A stretch of 64,000 nucleotides of DNA. Source: Buddleja alternifolia. Taxonomy: Eukaryota; Streptophyta; Magnoliopsida; Lamiales; Scrophulariaceae. The position numbers and the translations under genes were made by a program. Position 1 is the stretch's first letter, and each line of letters starts with the position of its first letter. This document shows positions 22,422-32,935 of this stretch, piece after piece. The notes beneath the pieces were generated by a model. That model was not told the origin of the DNA. It ran no database searches and saw only the letters and a program-made list of their open reading frames with translations. The stretch is taken from NCBI GenBank assembly GCA_019426215.1, contig WHWC01000137.1, positions 1 to 64,000 of the forward strand, in the 5' to 3' direction.

Positions 22422-23830
22422 TTACACGTAAAACTTCTTTAGGTTTTGCATATTCCATGGGCGAAGAAGTGGCTTGCCCTCCCCATCTTCCAGCTCATAT
22501 GATCCTCAAGCTAACACCTTGGTAACCTTGTATGGGCACTCCCAGTTAGGGTCCAATTTCTTTACCGTTCACACTGCATCTGCCCTCTTCACCACTAGAT
22601 CCCCCACTTGGACAGATCTGGCCTTCGCTTTTGTTCCTTGACCCTTCACGATACGCTGCTTGTATTGTTCGATCCTTAAACATGCCTTATCTCTGACTTC
22701 GTCGATTAACTCCAGCTCCTCCCTTAGCCTTTCTTCGTTTTGATCTGGCTCAAAGTACCTTACCCGATGGGACTGCACTCTGATCTCTGTGGGTATGACG
22801 GCCTCCGCTCCATATACTAAATCAAATGAGCTTTCACCTGTAGTGGATTTTGGGGTAGTACGATACGACCATAGTACTGGTAATAATTCTTCTACCCAAT
22901 TTCCACCCACTCCCTCCAGTCTTTATGACCGACGTTTGGGTATTCATGCGAACTTATTACAAAATGGGATGTAGAAATAAACAAATTGACTAGGACAAGA
23001 ATGTGAAGAAAGAAAGCGCAGGTGTTTTACAAGATGGTTAGTGGACATACCTGGTCTTTAGACTTTGGACTATTATTCTACTGGTTACCTCGACCTAGCC
23101 ATTTGTTTGAGGGTGGGCAACGGCATTGAACCGCTGCTGAATTCCTAACTCTTCGCACCACCTCCTTAGCTTGATCCCGCTGAATTGTCTTCCGTTATCG
23201 GCCATGATCTTCCTGGGTATGCCGAACCTGTAGATAATGTTTTTCCAAAAGAAACGAATGACCTTTGCTTCCGTGATCCAGGCTAAGGTTTCGGCTTCTA
23301 CCCATTTGCTGAAGCAATCGACCAGTACCAGTAAGAACTTCTTTTGGCCCTTTGCTATGGGAAATGGGCCCACAATGTCCATCCTCCACCTGGCAAAGGG
23401 ACAAGGGACACTCATGGAGCGCATTGCTTCCGCCCGCTGATGAATGAGACCGGCATGTTTCTGGCATTGCTCACATTTTTTTACCAGGTTGGCTGCATCT
23501 TCCTTCAGGGTCGGCCAAAAGTAACCAGCCCTTACAGTTTTCGCAGCTAGGGCTGCTCCACCTATGTGGCTGCCACAATCTCCTTCATGTATTTCTCTTA
23601 ATATATAATCTCCATCTTCTTTCGAAGTATACCTTAGGTGGGGATGTACGAATGACTTCTTGTATAGCACATCATCCATCATGATGAACCTGGTAGCTCG
23701 GGTCTCTAACTGTTGTCGCTTCTTCCTTTCTTTAGGTAGTGTTCCCTTTGTCTGAATTATCTCCGTTCTCCAATCTTCACCTTTCTCTATCTGCAAGATT
23801 TCTTGCTCAGTGCTAGGTTTGGTTAGAGCT
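22422..23830 (-). pseudogene. Integrase of the Tat element, interrupted
   Basis: The HHCC zinc domain is visible (EIHEG, GSHIGG, CEQCQKH; about 23440-23600). The catalytic core has its first Asp in RMDIVGPFP and its second in MADNGRQFSG. The frame then meets a TAG at 23095-23097, where the family has Gln, just before the catalytic Glu region. At 22921-23050 lies a 130-bp interruption with GT...AG ends. Beyond it, 22569-22920 encodes the C-terminal part of the catalytic core region (GGNWVEELLPVLWSYRTTP), and the GPY/F module (PNWEGPYKV) ends at the stop codon at 22422-22424. Integrase inserts element DNA into the host chromosome. This copy is inactive because of the stop. Confidence 0.88.
22921..23050 (-). 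other. 130-bp GT-AG segment inside integrase (candidate intron)
   Basis: On the minus strand the coding phrase SLKT is followed by AG, then gtatgt... to ...ataaag, then ACTGGAGGGAGT. Removing exactly 130 bp joins AG to A and gives Arg followed by LEG-VGGNWVEEL, which is the residue order expected for this integrase family. The segment itself contains stops. It is therefore either a spliceosomal intron or an insertion that happens to behave like one. The 3' end lacks a good pyrimidine tract, which weakens the intron reading. Confidence 0.5.
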
Positions 23831-24720
23831 TGAATGGTAATACTCTGGGTTTGACAGTCAACGACTGAGCTACCCAGCTTGGACAGGTAGTTAGCTTTGG
23901 TGTTTTCAGCTCGGGGTATTTGATGAATTTCTAATTTGTGAAAGTGTCCTCGCAGTGCCTCTATGGTTTTCAAGTACTTCACCATCCTCTCTTCCTTGGC
24001 TTCATAAGCTCCTTCGATTTGTTTGGTAACCAGTGGTAAATCTGAGTATACTATCAAGCTCTTGGCTCCTCCCATGATTGCCATTTTAAACCCCATGATG
24101 AATGCTTCGTATTCCGCTTCGTTGTTGCTTGCTTTAAATTCGAATCTGATGGCATATTCCAGCTAATCTCCCTCAGGTGTGTGAATACTACACCTGCCCC
24201 ACTCCAACTTTGCGTGGATGATCCGTCCACATGTAGGAACCACACCTTTTCATCCTCTTCCTTCTCTTATTTAGGTCGGGTCATTTCTGTGACAAAGTCT
24301 GCCAGGAACTGGGCCTTAACCGTAGCTCAGGATGTATACTCTATCTCGAATTCCCTAAGCTCTACAGTGCATTTGACGAGTCAACCTGATGCTCCAGCCT
24401 TTCTCAGCACAGTCTTAAGTGTTTGGCTGGTTTTCACGATAATGTTGTATGTCAGGAAGTAAGGCTTGAGTCTCCTTGCGGTGACAGCCAGCACCAACGC
24501 AGTTTTCTCCACATCCGGGTATTGTGACTCAACGTCTGTGGGGACTTTGCTGACGTAATATACAAGCTTCTCCGTCTTATCCTCTTCTTGAACTAGGACT
24601 GTGCTAACAGCTCGGTCAGCCACAACTTTGTAGACTACCAGGGGCTGGCCCTGCACAGGTTTGGTTAATAGCGGCACCTTACTCAGGTATGTCTTGAGTT
24701 CTTCGAAAGCTTGCTCGCAT
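23831..24720 (-). pseudogene. Two RNase H regions of the Tat element
   Basis: The first (24381-24677) is the degenerate original RNase H that follows the reverse transcriptase (VADRAVSTVLVQEE, then YYVSKVPTDVESQYP). The second starts with FLHVDGSS at about 24240 and, after a frameshift near 24150, continues with SLIVYSDLPLV and IHQIPRAENTKA. This second domain corresponds to the archaeal-like RNase H known as a Tat-clade acquisition. Together they would degrade template RNA during reverse transcription. The frameshift and several stops make the copy non-functional. Confidence 0.82.
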
Positions 24721-24728
24721 TCAGTAGT

Positions 24729-25560
24729 CTAGCTAAAGTTATCAAATTTCCGTAGGATCTTGAAAAATGGTATTCTTTTCTCCGCGGATTTGGATATGAA
24801 ACGACTTAAGGCTGTGATTCTCCCATTTAACCTTTGTACTTCGTTCATATTCCTAGGTTCTACCATATCTTGGATAGCCTTGATCTTCGCGGGGTTAGCC
24901 TCTATGCCTCTCTCTGTTACCATGTACCCTAGAAACTTTCCTCCCTTGATTATATATGCACATTTGGCCGGGTTCAGCTTCATCCCATATCTTCGAAGTG
25001 TTTCAAAGGTCTCTTGTAGGTCCTGTACATGGGTATCGGTGATGCGACTTTTAACTACCATCTTGTCTACATATACTTCAATAATTTTTCCCCTCTGCTC
25101 CTGGAACATCACGTCCACCGGTCTTTGGTATGTGGCTCTGACATTCTTTAAGCCGAAGGGCATGACTATGTAGCAGAAGGTGCCGAAGGAGGTGATGAAG
25201 CTGACCTTCCTTTGGTCTTCCTCAGCCAAGGGTATCTGATGATACCCGCTCTGCGCATCCATAGTGCTTAGTAATTTGTACCCAGCTGTAGTATCTACCA
25301 ATTGGTCGATCCTAGGCAGGGGATAATGATCCTTAGGACAAGCATTGTTCAGGTCGCGAAAGTCGATGCACATTCTCTACTTTTGCCCCGCCTTCAGTAC
25401 TAATACTACATTGAATATCCATTCCGGGAACTGTATTTCTACAATGTGCTTAGCTTTGAGTAGTTTATCGATTTCAGCTTTGATGATGGCATCTTTCTCC
25501 GGGCCGATGTGTCTTTTCTTTTGAATGATCGGTCTTGCACTTGGATCTGCGTTCAGGTGA
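24729..25560 (-). pseudogene. Reverse transcriptase of the Tat element, catalytic site altered
   Basis: The core from MCIDFRDLNNACPKDHYPLP (from 25373) through LSTMDAQSGYHQI and MPFGLKN is typical of Gypsy reverse transcriptase. Upstream, the same frame runs back to about 25560 (IIKAEIDKLL) but is crossed by a stop near 25380. The catalytic YVDD reads YVDK, so the second metal-binding Asp is lost and polymerase activity is not expected. The enzyme copies element RNA into DNA. Confidence 0.88.
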
Positions 25561-25800
25561 TGTTGTATGCCTGTTGGCGCAATTCCTACCTAGTCATTTG
25601 CGGACCAGGAAAAGACATTCGCGTGTTGCCTCAGCATGGTTATCAGTTCCTCTTTCAGGTCGGGACTCAAGTGCGATCCTATCTTGATTATCTTCTCTTT
25701 GTCTCCGGGTACGAGCTCTATGCTCATCTACCGGCTCCACATGCGATGGTACTATTTTCTTAGCGCTCTCTTTATCTTCTACCGCCATAGGTTCGTGCTT

Positions 25801-26372
25801 CTACGTCTTTTCTTCATTGGGTTTCTCTCCTTGTTTGATAGAGGCCAGGTAACATTTCTTAGATTGGTGCTGGTTGCCAGATACCTCCCCTACTCCGTTG
25901 AGTGCTGGGAATTTGATCTTCATATGCGGTATTGAGACTACTACCTCAAATAGAACTAGTGCCGGTCTACCTAGTATGACATTGTAGGCCGAGGGAGTGT
26001 CCACGACCAAGAATTGGTCAGCTTTGTCACTTTGTTAGATCCTTCGCCTAAGGAGAGGGGTAATGAAACAATACCCATAGGTCTCACCGCTTCCCCTGAG
26101 AATCCAAACAATGCAGTGCGCACGGCCTCCAATTTGCTAATTCCCAGATTCATTTGCTCGAATGCTTGGTAGAAGAGGATGTCTACCGAGTTACCGGTGT
26201 CAACAAAGATTCTTTGTACATCATAGTTTGCTATGATAGCAATTATTACCAATGCGTCGAAGTGAGTTGTCTGTATGGCTTGGGCGTCTTCAGGTCCGAA
26301 CTGTATTTCCTTCCTAGGTCTGGTCTGGCTGACATTCATAAAGAGCACTGGTTGGGTTCCTATAGCTCTCAC
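25801..26372 (-). pseudogene. Aspartic protease region of the Tat element
   Basis: The active site reads FVDTGNSVDILF (near 26190) where the family usually has DTGSS or DSGAS. The domain continues with GISKLEAV and LFGFSGEAVRPMG. After a frameshift near 26000 come PSAYNVILGRP and KIKFPALNGVGEV, the characteristic protease end in Tat elements. It would process Gag-Pol. The altered active-site neighbourhood and the frameshift indicate decay. Confidence 0.82.
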
Positions 26373-26375
26373 TTG

Positions 26376-28325
26376 CTATTTTAGGTTCCGCTTTGATTCG
26401 CCTGTTGCTAGGCCTCCCGATATAATATGAATGGTTGCTCGGTTGTGGTTGTCGACCTCTCTGGGTGCAACCTCTTCGACCTCTCCAGGTCCGGCCCTTC
26501 CACCTCGCCATCCTCTACCCCGACCTCTCCAGGTATGACCCCCTCGTGTTGGGTCCGCGTTGCTTGTGTTGCGGTTGTCTATCACATATTCCTTCAAGTA
26601 ACCCATGTTTGCTAATTGCTGGATTTTATCGATCAATTGCAGACATTCATCCGTATCATGACTGTACTCGCGGTGGTACCTGCAGAAAAGTGCACTGGGA
26701 GGGTTTTTGGGTTCCTGGTCTGCACCTTCGGGCCATTAGATCAGGTTCTTGACCTCCACAGCCATCAAATAGTCGCTCCAATTTTCCCTCATAGGTATGC
26801 GTCTGGATCTGGGCACACTCAGAGCGGGTGGTGCCACCCGAATTGTGTTGGGGATCCATCCACTTCTTTTGTCTTTTTGAGATCTTTTTTATTGCCATCG
26901 TCTTGCTTTTCTCTTTTTTGCTCGGCTCTCCTCATCATGTGGGCGTCTTCCAGGATGACGTATTTTTCAGCTCGGGTTAGTAAATCATCAAAGCTCAGGG
27001 CGGGCCTTTTGGTCAATGATTTGAATTGGTCGCCCTCCTTCAGGCCCATCATAAATGCACTTGCCTTCAAATCCGATATTGCCGCTGGCGTCTCGAGTGC
27101 TGCCGTGTTGAAACGTTTGACATACGTACGTAGGGTTTCGTCATCTCTTTGTTTCATGTTGAATAAGCTTAAAGGAGTTTTCTCGTGCCGCTTGCTGCTG
27201 GAGAATTGGTGCAAAAACTTCGAGCTAAACTCCGAGAAAGATCCAATGGATCTAGCCGGGAGTTGGTTGAACCAATGTTGCGCTGATTTGGTTAAGGTAC
27301 ACAAGAACACCCTATATTTGATGGCATCGGAGTACCTGTGTAACAGAGCATAATTGCGAAATGTATATAGATGGTCTTCTGGATCTGTGGTTCCATCATA
27401 AAGTGAAATGGATTGGACCCTGAAATCCCGTGGGAGTTCCTCGTTTGCAATGAAATATGTAAATGGAATGCCTCGATCTGTAGAGGTCCGGCCTCCTATC
27501 GTCTTACGCTCTAGGTCTTCCATTCGTTTTGTTATTTCCTCCATTTTCTCAAGTCGTGCCTTTGCCTTCTCTTTCATGCCCTGATCTGCCCATCCAGTTC
27601 GGGCCGATATGTAACTACTAGCATTATCCTCGAGATCCTTGTCATATCTTGTACGGACTCGTGCTTGTCGCTTTTGCAGGTCCTCCTTCCCAGGTATGTC
27701 ATTACGTGAGTGTTGTATCTGGAGATGTGACTTTTCATCCTGTGGTTGTTCTTTATGGGGATTAGGTAGGGGGACCCAACCTTCCAGATCTTCCTCTACG
27801 AGGTCTAGGCGGCACATGTAGCATCCCGCTGGCGCTAAGTACTTTTTTGGAGGCACGTTGTCATCCTTTCCTCCGCCTTGTTTTAGGTCTTTAGGTCATT
27901 CCACCCGCTTGCCTGAATTGCCATCGGGGATAACGTTACCATTACCCCCCCATCTCCGCGTTTCCTACGTTGGGTGTACCCCTCGGGATGGGTGGAGTCA
28001 CATCATCCTTCTACATCAGATCTGGCATGCCTGAAAGTTTAGAACTTACTACCTTATTGACAACTTTGTCAATGACACCTTCAATTCTTCCCATGAATTG
28101 CTCCAGATCGAGTACACTTTGAGGAGAGGCATCCTTTCCGCTTGTTTGCTTTCCTGGAGTGTTGTCTCCTACTTGGTTTTGAAGGTCATCCTCCAATCGT
28201 CTCACCAGGTTGGCCGGAGTTGCAGGTGTGGCCTGCTCAACCCCAGATGGGGAAAACATCGTCTTCTTCCCATTTCAGCCATTTTCGATCAGATTCTCCA
28301 TCATTAACATATCTCCCGCTGCCAT
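26376..28325 (-). pseudogene. Gag of the Tat element
   Basis: Starts at ATG 28323-28325 (MAAGDMLMMENLIENG) and hits a stop within 20 codons. An open part at 28011-28259 (LEQFMGRIEGVIDKVV) is followed by the long frame 26819-27856. That frame holds the Gag domain: PFTYFIANEELPRDFRV, LYDGTTDPEDHL, HWFNQLPARSIGSF, KQRDDETLRTYVKRFN. The C-terminal piece (26376-26636) carries MIDKIQQLANMGYLKEYV and an Arg/Gly-rich tail. Gag forms the particle and packages RNA. Three breaks make it a pseudogene. Confidence 0.85.
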
Positions 28326-28399
28326 TTCAAGATGTTAACGGTAAAGGAAATTTTTTTTGCGAAAAATAGATTTACCTCACATCCTATTTTGCTCAAAAT

Positions 28400-28419
28400 T
28401 TCCCACAGACGGGGCTAAT
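28400..28419 (-). other. Primer-binding site of the Tat element
   Basis: On the minus strand, directly after the right LTR, the sequence reads attagccccgtctgtgggaa. It is a slightly altered form of the TGGCGCCGTCTGTGGG primer-binding site common in Tat-type elements. Confidence 0.75.
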
Positions 28420-28972
28420 TGATGTGTGTTGGAAGCACACCAATAATAATATGCGATATATGATATGAAAGATATGATATAAAGCATGAATTATAAGTAA
28501 AGAACACGAGATATTTGCGTGGTTTGGCCAATAATATGACCTACGTCCACGGGGTAAAAAGAGTCGATCCTTTATTGGTGTTTGGAGTTGATATATATAC
28601 ATGTTTATAAGGGGGTGACTGGTAAGGTAAGTCAACTATTCCTAAATGTACAATGGAAAGTAGAATAAATCCTAAGCCTTCTATCTTGAGCCATCTCTTT
28701 TATTGTATAATTGGCAGGTCGGTTAGAGTGATCTCCGTAGGTCCGGATATGGTAAGTTCATCCCCTGATTGATCCTTGTCTGATCCTTGTCTCCAGACTT
28801 GCCTTATATAAAATGCTGTATCTGGACAGGTCGGGATAGGGCGAACCTCCGGAGGGGCGGACCTGACTATAATGTATTCTAAAGGAGTCCGAGTCCGTTA
28901 TGTTGTTGGGCTTGGGCCCTTAATCATGATGGGTTACCAGCTTGGCCCAAGAGCCTATTTCGACCCACTTCA
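28420..28972 (-). repeat. 5' LTR (right) of Tat element
   Basis: 553 bp, starting TGATGTGTGTTGG and ending CGACCCACTTCA, followed by the target duplication TTACC. Confidence 0.93.
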
Positions 28973-28977
28973 TTACC

Positions 28978-30052
28978 AATTCGCAAGCTCCTCTCGATAG
29001 CCAAACTTTACTTTGGAATTTTACTTCAATTTTTTCCCATGAGATTCAATTCACCATTTGTCTCTTATGATACATTGAGATTGTATTTATTAACCATTTT
29101 GAGTTCATCTTTCTTAGTCTTTTTTCATCTAATCATTTTTACTTTTCCGTTCGTAAGAACAATTAAAATTGGACCACTATTCTTCCTAATACATATTAAT
29201 TCTTTTATCTGATTTCTTAGAGTAACTGAGTTCTATCTTATCCTTTATCATAGTCTCTATTAAAAACAACGCAAAATCTACCTTTCGAAGCGAACAGCCG
29301 AACATATTGTTTTTAATCTCATTTAGTATATTTCAAATTATCTTGACTTATACTTCCCCTTGACCATAATAAATTTATCGTGATTGAGAATGCCATTTTA
29401 TCATCTCCTTCTATTGTATCTTTGTTCTTCCAAATGACGTTGAGAACCATCATTTAGAGCATTTAAGCTCAAAGTTATTATACGGATTGTTATTAAGCAA
29501 TCGTATTCTACTGTCATCTAATTGAATTTAAATATCTTACCATTGAGAAGTTCTTGACTTTAAGTACTTGACCTAGCTAATTCTGATTATTTGAAGTACT
29601 TAGTTGTTATTGAACGAAATTCTTCACCAATCTTTCCTTCTATCAATCTATCATTTTTAGATTACAACAAATGATTCCTTCGATCAAATTGATTCTCATG
29701 TATTCTTAACTATTTGAAGTGGCATCTGATAACATGAGTACCTTTTTCCATTATCAGTTAGTTTTTCAGAAACTTATTCCTCCTTTGGTTGGTGACTTAC
29801 AAATTATATTCATAAATCCATTTGAAGCTAAGCTTGTTTTATTCTTGAAACACTTGTTCTAAATTGACTGCTTTTCCTTCAATCCGAAGCTACCTCGATA
29901 GTTGACTTATTCAAATATCTTGTGATTATTCGTCAAAGGAATCACTTCAACTCGATTCTCTACCTGGACTTATATTTCTTGCATAGACGTACATATCGTC
30001 TAACTAAGCAACTGAACGTGGGGATAGTTATTAGTAAAACTCTCGCGCGCAC
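28978..30052. other. AT-rich non-coding stretch between elements
   Basis: About 1.07 kb with no recognisable coding sequence or repeat end. It should begin with the continuation of the LTR cut by the Tat element at 17898, but its end cannot be located. Confidence 0.5.
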
Positions 30053-32041
30053 TCTTACGGATGGTAGGCATCAGAGCACGAAGAATAAACAAAAAACAAG
30101 AAATTCTAAGCCTAAATATGAAGATAAACAACACGAGAATTTTAACGTGGTTCGGCAAACTTGCCTACATCCACAAGACAACCTATACTACATCTTTATT
30201 TCTCAATGAGTGAATCAACAAAATACAATGGCTACAAGCCCCTATTTATAAGTGAAGAGTCTTGACACACAAGAAAAATTAAAACCTAATCTAAATAGGA
30301 AACACTATTCTATTACTAGGTAATTTGGAAAACACTCCTAATACCAAACCAAAACCACTTAGGAATTAACAATTCCTTGCTCCAAGTCACTATTCACGCT
30401 GTCAAACCCGCATTGACCATGCCGTTGACTCGGTCAAACCCGCTTTGACAGCCCCGCGACCCTTTTTTTGGCTTATTTCTTTACTTTATTGACTTTTCAC
30501 AATCTTTTGTATTAATCGGTCTCCACAAACCCATCAATCTCCAACTTGGAGTCTGATCCCAAATAGTCCCGAAACACTATCTCGTGCTCCTCCATAGACT
30601 TCGATCGTCTAGAGTGGCACCATTCTCCTCACTGGAGAACAACCCGCCTTGGTCAACCCGTCTTACTTACATCTTTACACCAAGGACTTTTTGGCCAGGT
30701 CAACCAGTCTTGCGACATCCTTACACCAAGGACTTTCCATTGGCTATCTTGGATCTTCCCACATATTTGCAACCTACCTGCTGCATGAGCTATGTTTGAT
30801 CCATCTGCCAATACTTTGGTTTTTCAATAGCTACTAGGATCTCTCACATATCTGCTTAATGGTCCCACTGCACAAGCTATGTCCGATCCATCTGCCAAAA
30901 AAACAAAAAAAACTCTGGCTTCGCATCCCCGCCATCATGACTTCTGGCTCCACGTTCAACCCCTCCTGGCGCCGCTTCCTGCCTACATGGTTTCTTTCTA
31001 CGTGGTCAAGCCTCCACAACACTGCCCCCAGCTCTCAGCTTACACGTCTTCTGCCATCTCGTCTCTGGCTACGTGGATTTGCTTTCTTAGCACCGTAATG
31101 CTACCCCTCGATCCTCGGCTTGATCGTTCTTCCACCCTCTCGGCAATGCGAGTCTGCCCACTTAACCTCTGGCTCGACGGATCTGCCTCCAGCTCTGCAA
31201 TTGCTCCTACTGGCTTCATGTCTACCCACCTAGAAACACAAACTTGCCTCTACTGCTGCAAATCTGCCTATCTGCTGGCACCACGATTTTCCAATATTTT
31301 CTCGTTAACGTTCAATGGGATTACTGTTCTTTGGTTGGCGACCTACCCGATCACATCCTCCTCTGTCATCTTCTCTGGCTTCACCACGACCTCAATTCGT
31401 GCTTCTCTGCAACGAAATTGTCGAGCTTGATTATTCTTCCATCTCCTACCATCGTTCCCATGATGAAATTCGCGTTTAATCAAAAACGCTTCCCCATAGA
31501 CCTTTGATTTAGGAGCTCTTGTAAATCTACAACCTATGGCTCTGATACCGGTTGTTAGGGATGGTAGGCATTACGAAGAATAAACAAGAAATTCTAAGCC
31601 TAAACATGAAGATAAACAACATGAGAATTTTAACGTGGTTCGACAAACTTGCCTATATCCACAAGCCAACTTAGACTACATCTTTTTTTCTCAATGAGTG
31701 AATCAACCAAATACAATGGTTACAAGCCCCTATCTTATAAGTGAAGAGTCTTGACACATAAGGAAAATTAAAACTTAATCTAAATAGGAAACACAATCCT
31801 ATTATTAGGTAATTAGAAAAACACTCCTAATACAAGCCAATTACCAAATCCAAACCAAAACCACTTAGGAAATAACAATTCCTTGCTCCAAGTCACTATT
31901 CACGTGGTCAAACCCGCATTGACCACGCAGTTGACTTGGTCAAACCCGCTTTGACAGCCCCGAGACCTTTTTTTGGCTTATTTATTTACTTTATTGACTT
32001 TTCACAATCTTTTGTATCAATCAGTCTCCACAAACCCATCA
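30053..32041 (-). mobile_element. Short non-autonomous LTR retrotransposon
   Basis: LTRs at 30053-30536 and 31553-32041 end CCCATCA; their outer ends read tcttacgg (left) and tgttaggg (right). Flanks are cgcac (30048-30052) and cgcaa (32042-32046), a 4-of-5 match for a target duplication. Next to the right LTR the minus strand reads ggtatcagagc, the initiator-Met tRNA primer-binding site of Copia-type elements. Next to the left LTR it reads caagttggagat, a typical Copia polypurine tract. The internal region is only about 1.0 kb with no gag or pol domain, so the element is non-autonomous (TRIM/LARD type) and Copia-dependent. Confidence 0.85.
30537..31552 (-). other. Internal region of the non-autonomous LTR element
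   Basis: No retroviral domain is recognised in either orientation. The plus strand repeats the phrase tctggct at irregular spacing, so open plus-strand frames (up to 183 codons at 30879-31430) follow from low stop density in a C/T-rich strand. It may be a heavily decayed gag leader or captured DNA. Confidence 0.45.
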
Positions 32042-32046
32042 CGCAA

Positions 32047-32445
32047 TACAAAAAAAATGATTATTGCCTATGTCAATATGTCATGGTGAAAAGTCTCTTT
32101 GCCATAGTTAAAACCAATTAACCACGACTTTGCTACGGCTTTGGCCATAGTATTTGCAAGCATGGCCAAAACATTTACCATGACTAATAGACATGGTCAA
32201 TATTTTCTTGATTGTAAAGACCATGACTTTTAGCCATTGTAAAAAATTGTCAGGTTAACATTTCTTCCACCACGACTAGTTAAAGCTTAAAATAGCTAGC
32301 ATTTTTTTTTCACCACGGCTAACTTTAGTATGGCTATATGAAATATCTACCATGGCAAAGTTAGCCATGAGTTGAGACTATTATAGCCCACGGTTTTAAG
32401 GCATGACATATATTTGTATTGTCAATACTCAATTTTCTTGTAGTG
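32047..32445. mobile_element. Terminal fragment of a CACTA transposon
   Basis: Ends with caattttcttgtagtg at 32430-32445, the reverse complement of a CACTACAAGAAAA terminal inverted repeat. The preceding 350 bp carries many short copies of ggccatag, ccatggcaaag, ttagccatg and accacggctaa, as expected for CACTA subterminal repeats. The opposite end and any transposase are missing; the non-autonomous LTR element lies at its left edge. Confidence 0.65.
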
Positions 32446-32624
32446 TCGGTAAAAATTATCATTTGTATTTTCCTACGCGTTCGCCATTTCACTACTTGTA
32501 ACTTGTAAGCCCCTTGAAAATCTGATTTGAATCTTTAATATGTTTATTCTTTTACCATTCATTTTACTGGAACTCATTCCTCTTGATTAGCCTTTATTAA
32601 GATTGTAAAACTTTTGTTGCACTT

Positions 32625-32883
32625 TGTTGGAAATTGCTAGAATTAAGGAGGAAATATTCTTCTTGATTTCCTCCTGATTTATTTCCTTTTTTTTCTGATT
32701 TGTAGCTAATTTGTAGAGATTATGTTCCCTGCCATATTTAGCCTCTTTTATTCCCTTTATATATGTAATGATGTACAGTGGAAAAGATACAACAAAAAAA
32801 ACACAAAAACATTCCCGTGGACGTAGGTCTTATGACTGAACCACGCAAAACTCTCGCCTTATTTTCTTCCTTTCTTTTCTATA
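32625..32883 (+). repeat. 5' LTR of the young Copia element
   Basis: 259 bp. A TATA-like run (tttatatatgta, about 32756-32767) lies upstream of the presumed transcription start. An A-rich stretch follows, and a 19-base A run lies just downstream of the primer-binding site near 32904-32922. Confidence 0.95.
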
Positions 32884-32935
32884 TGGTACCAGAGCAGGTT
32901 TAAAAAAAAAAAAAAAAAAAAATTCCCACCTTTCA

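Larger units (their letters stand above)
17894..28977 (-). mobile_element. Tat-clade Ty3/Gypsy retrotransposon, complete but inactive
   Basis: LTRs at 17899-18414 and 28420-28972 are flanked by the 5-bp duplication TTACC (17894-17898 and 28973-28977). The primer-binding site next to the right LTR and the polypurine tract next to the left LTR (reverse complement of atagtcccctccaac at 18415-18429) show minus orientation. Order on the minus strand: gag, protease, reverse transcriptase, two RNase H regions, integrase, a tandem-repeat region, then an antisense extra ORF before the 3' LTR. This arrangement is typical of the Tat group (Retand, Grande, RIRE2). Stops and frameshifts occur throughout. 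Confidence 0.93.

Noticed and set aside
30879..31430. 183-codon plus-strand frame in the short LTR element
   Set aside because: It is antisense to the element, follows from a C/T-rich strand with few stops and has no recognisable domain.
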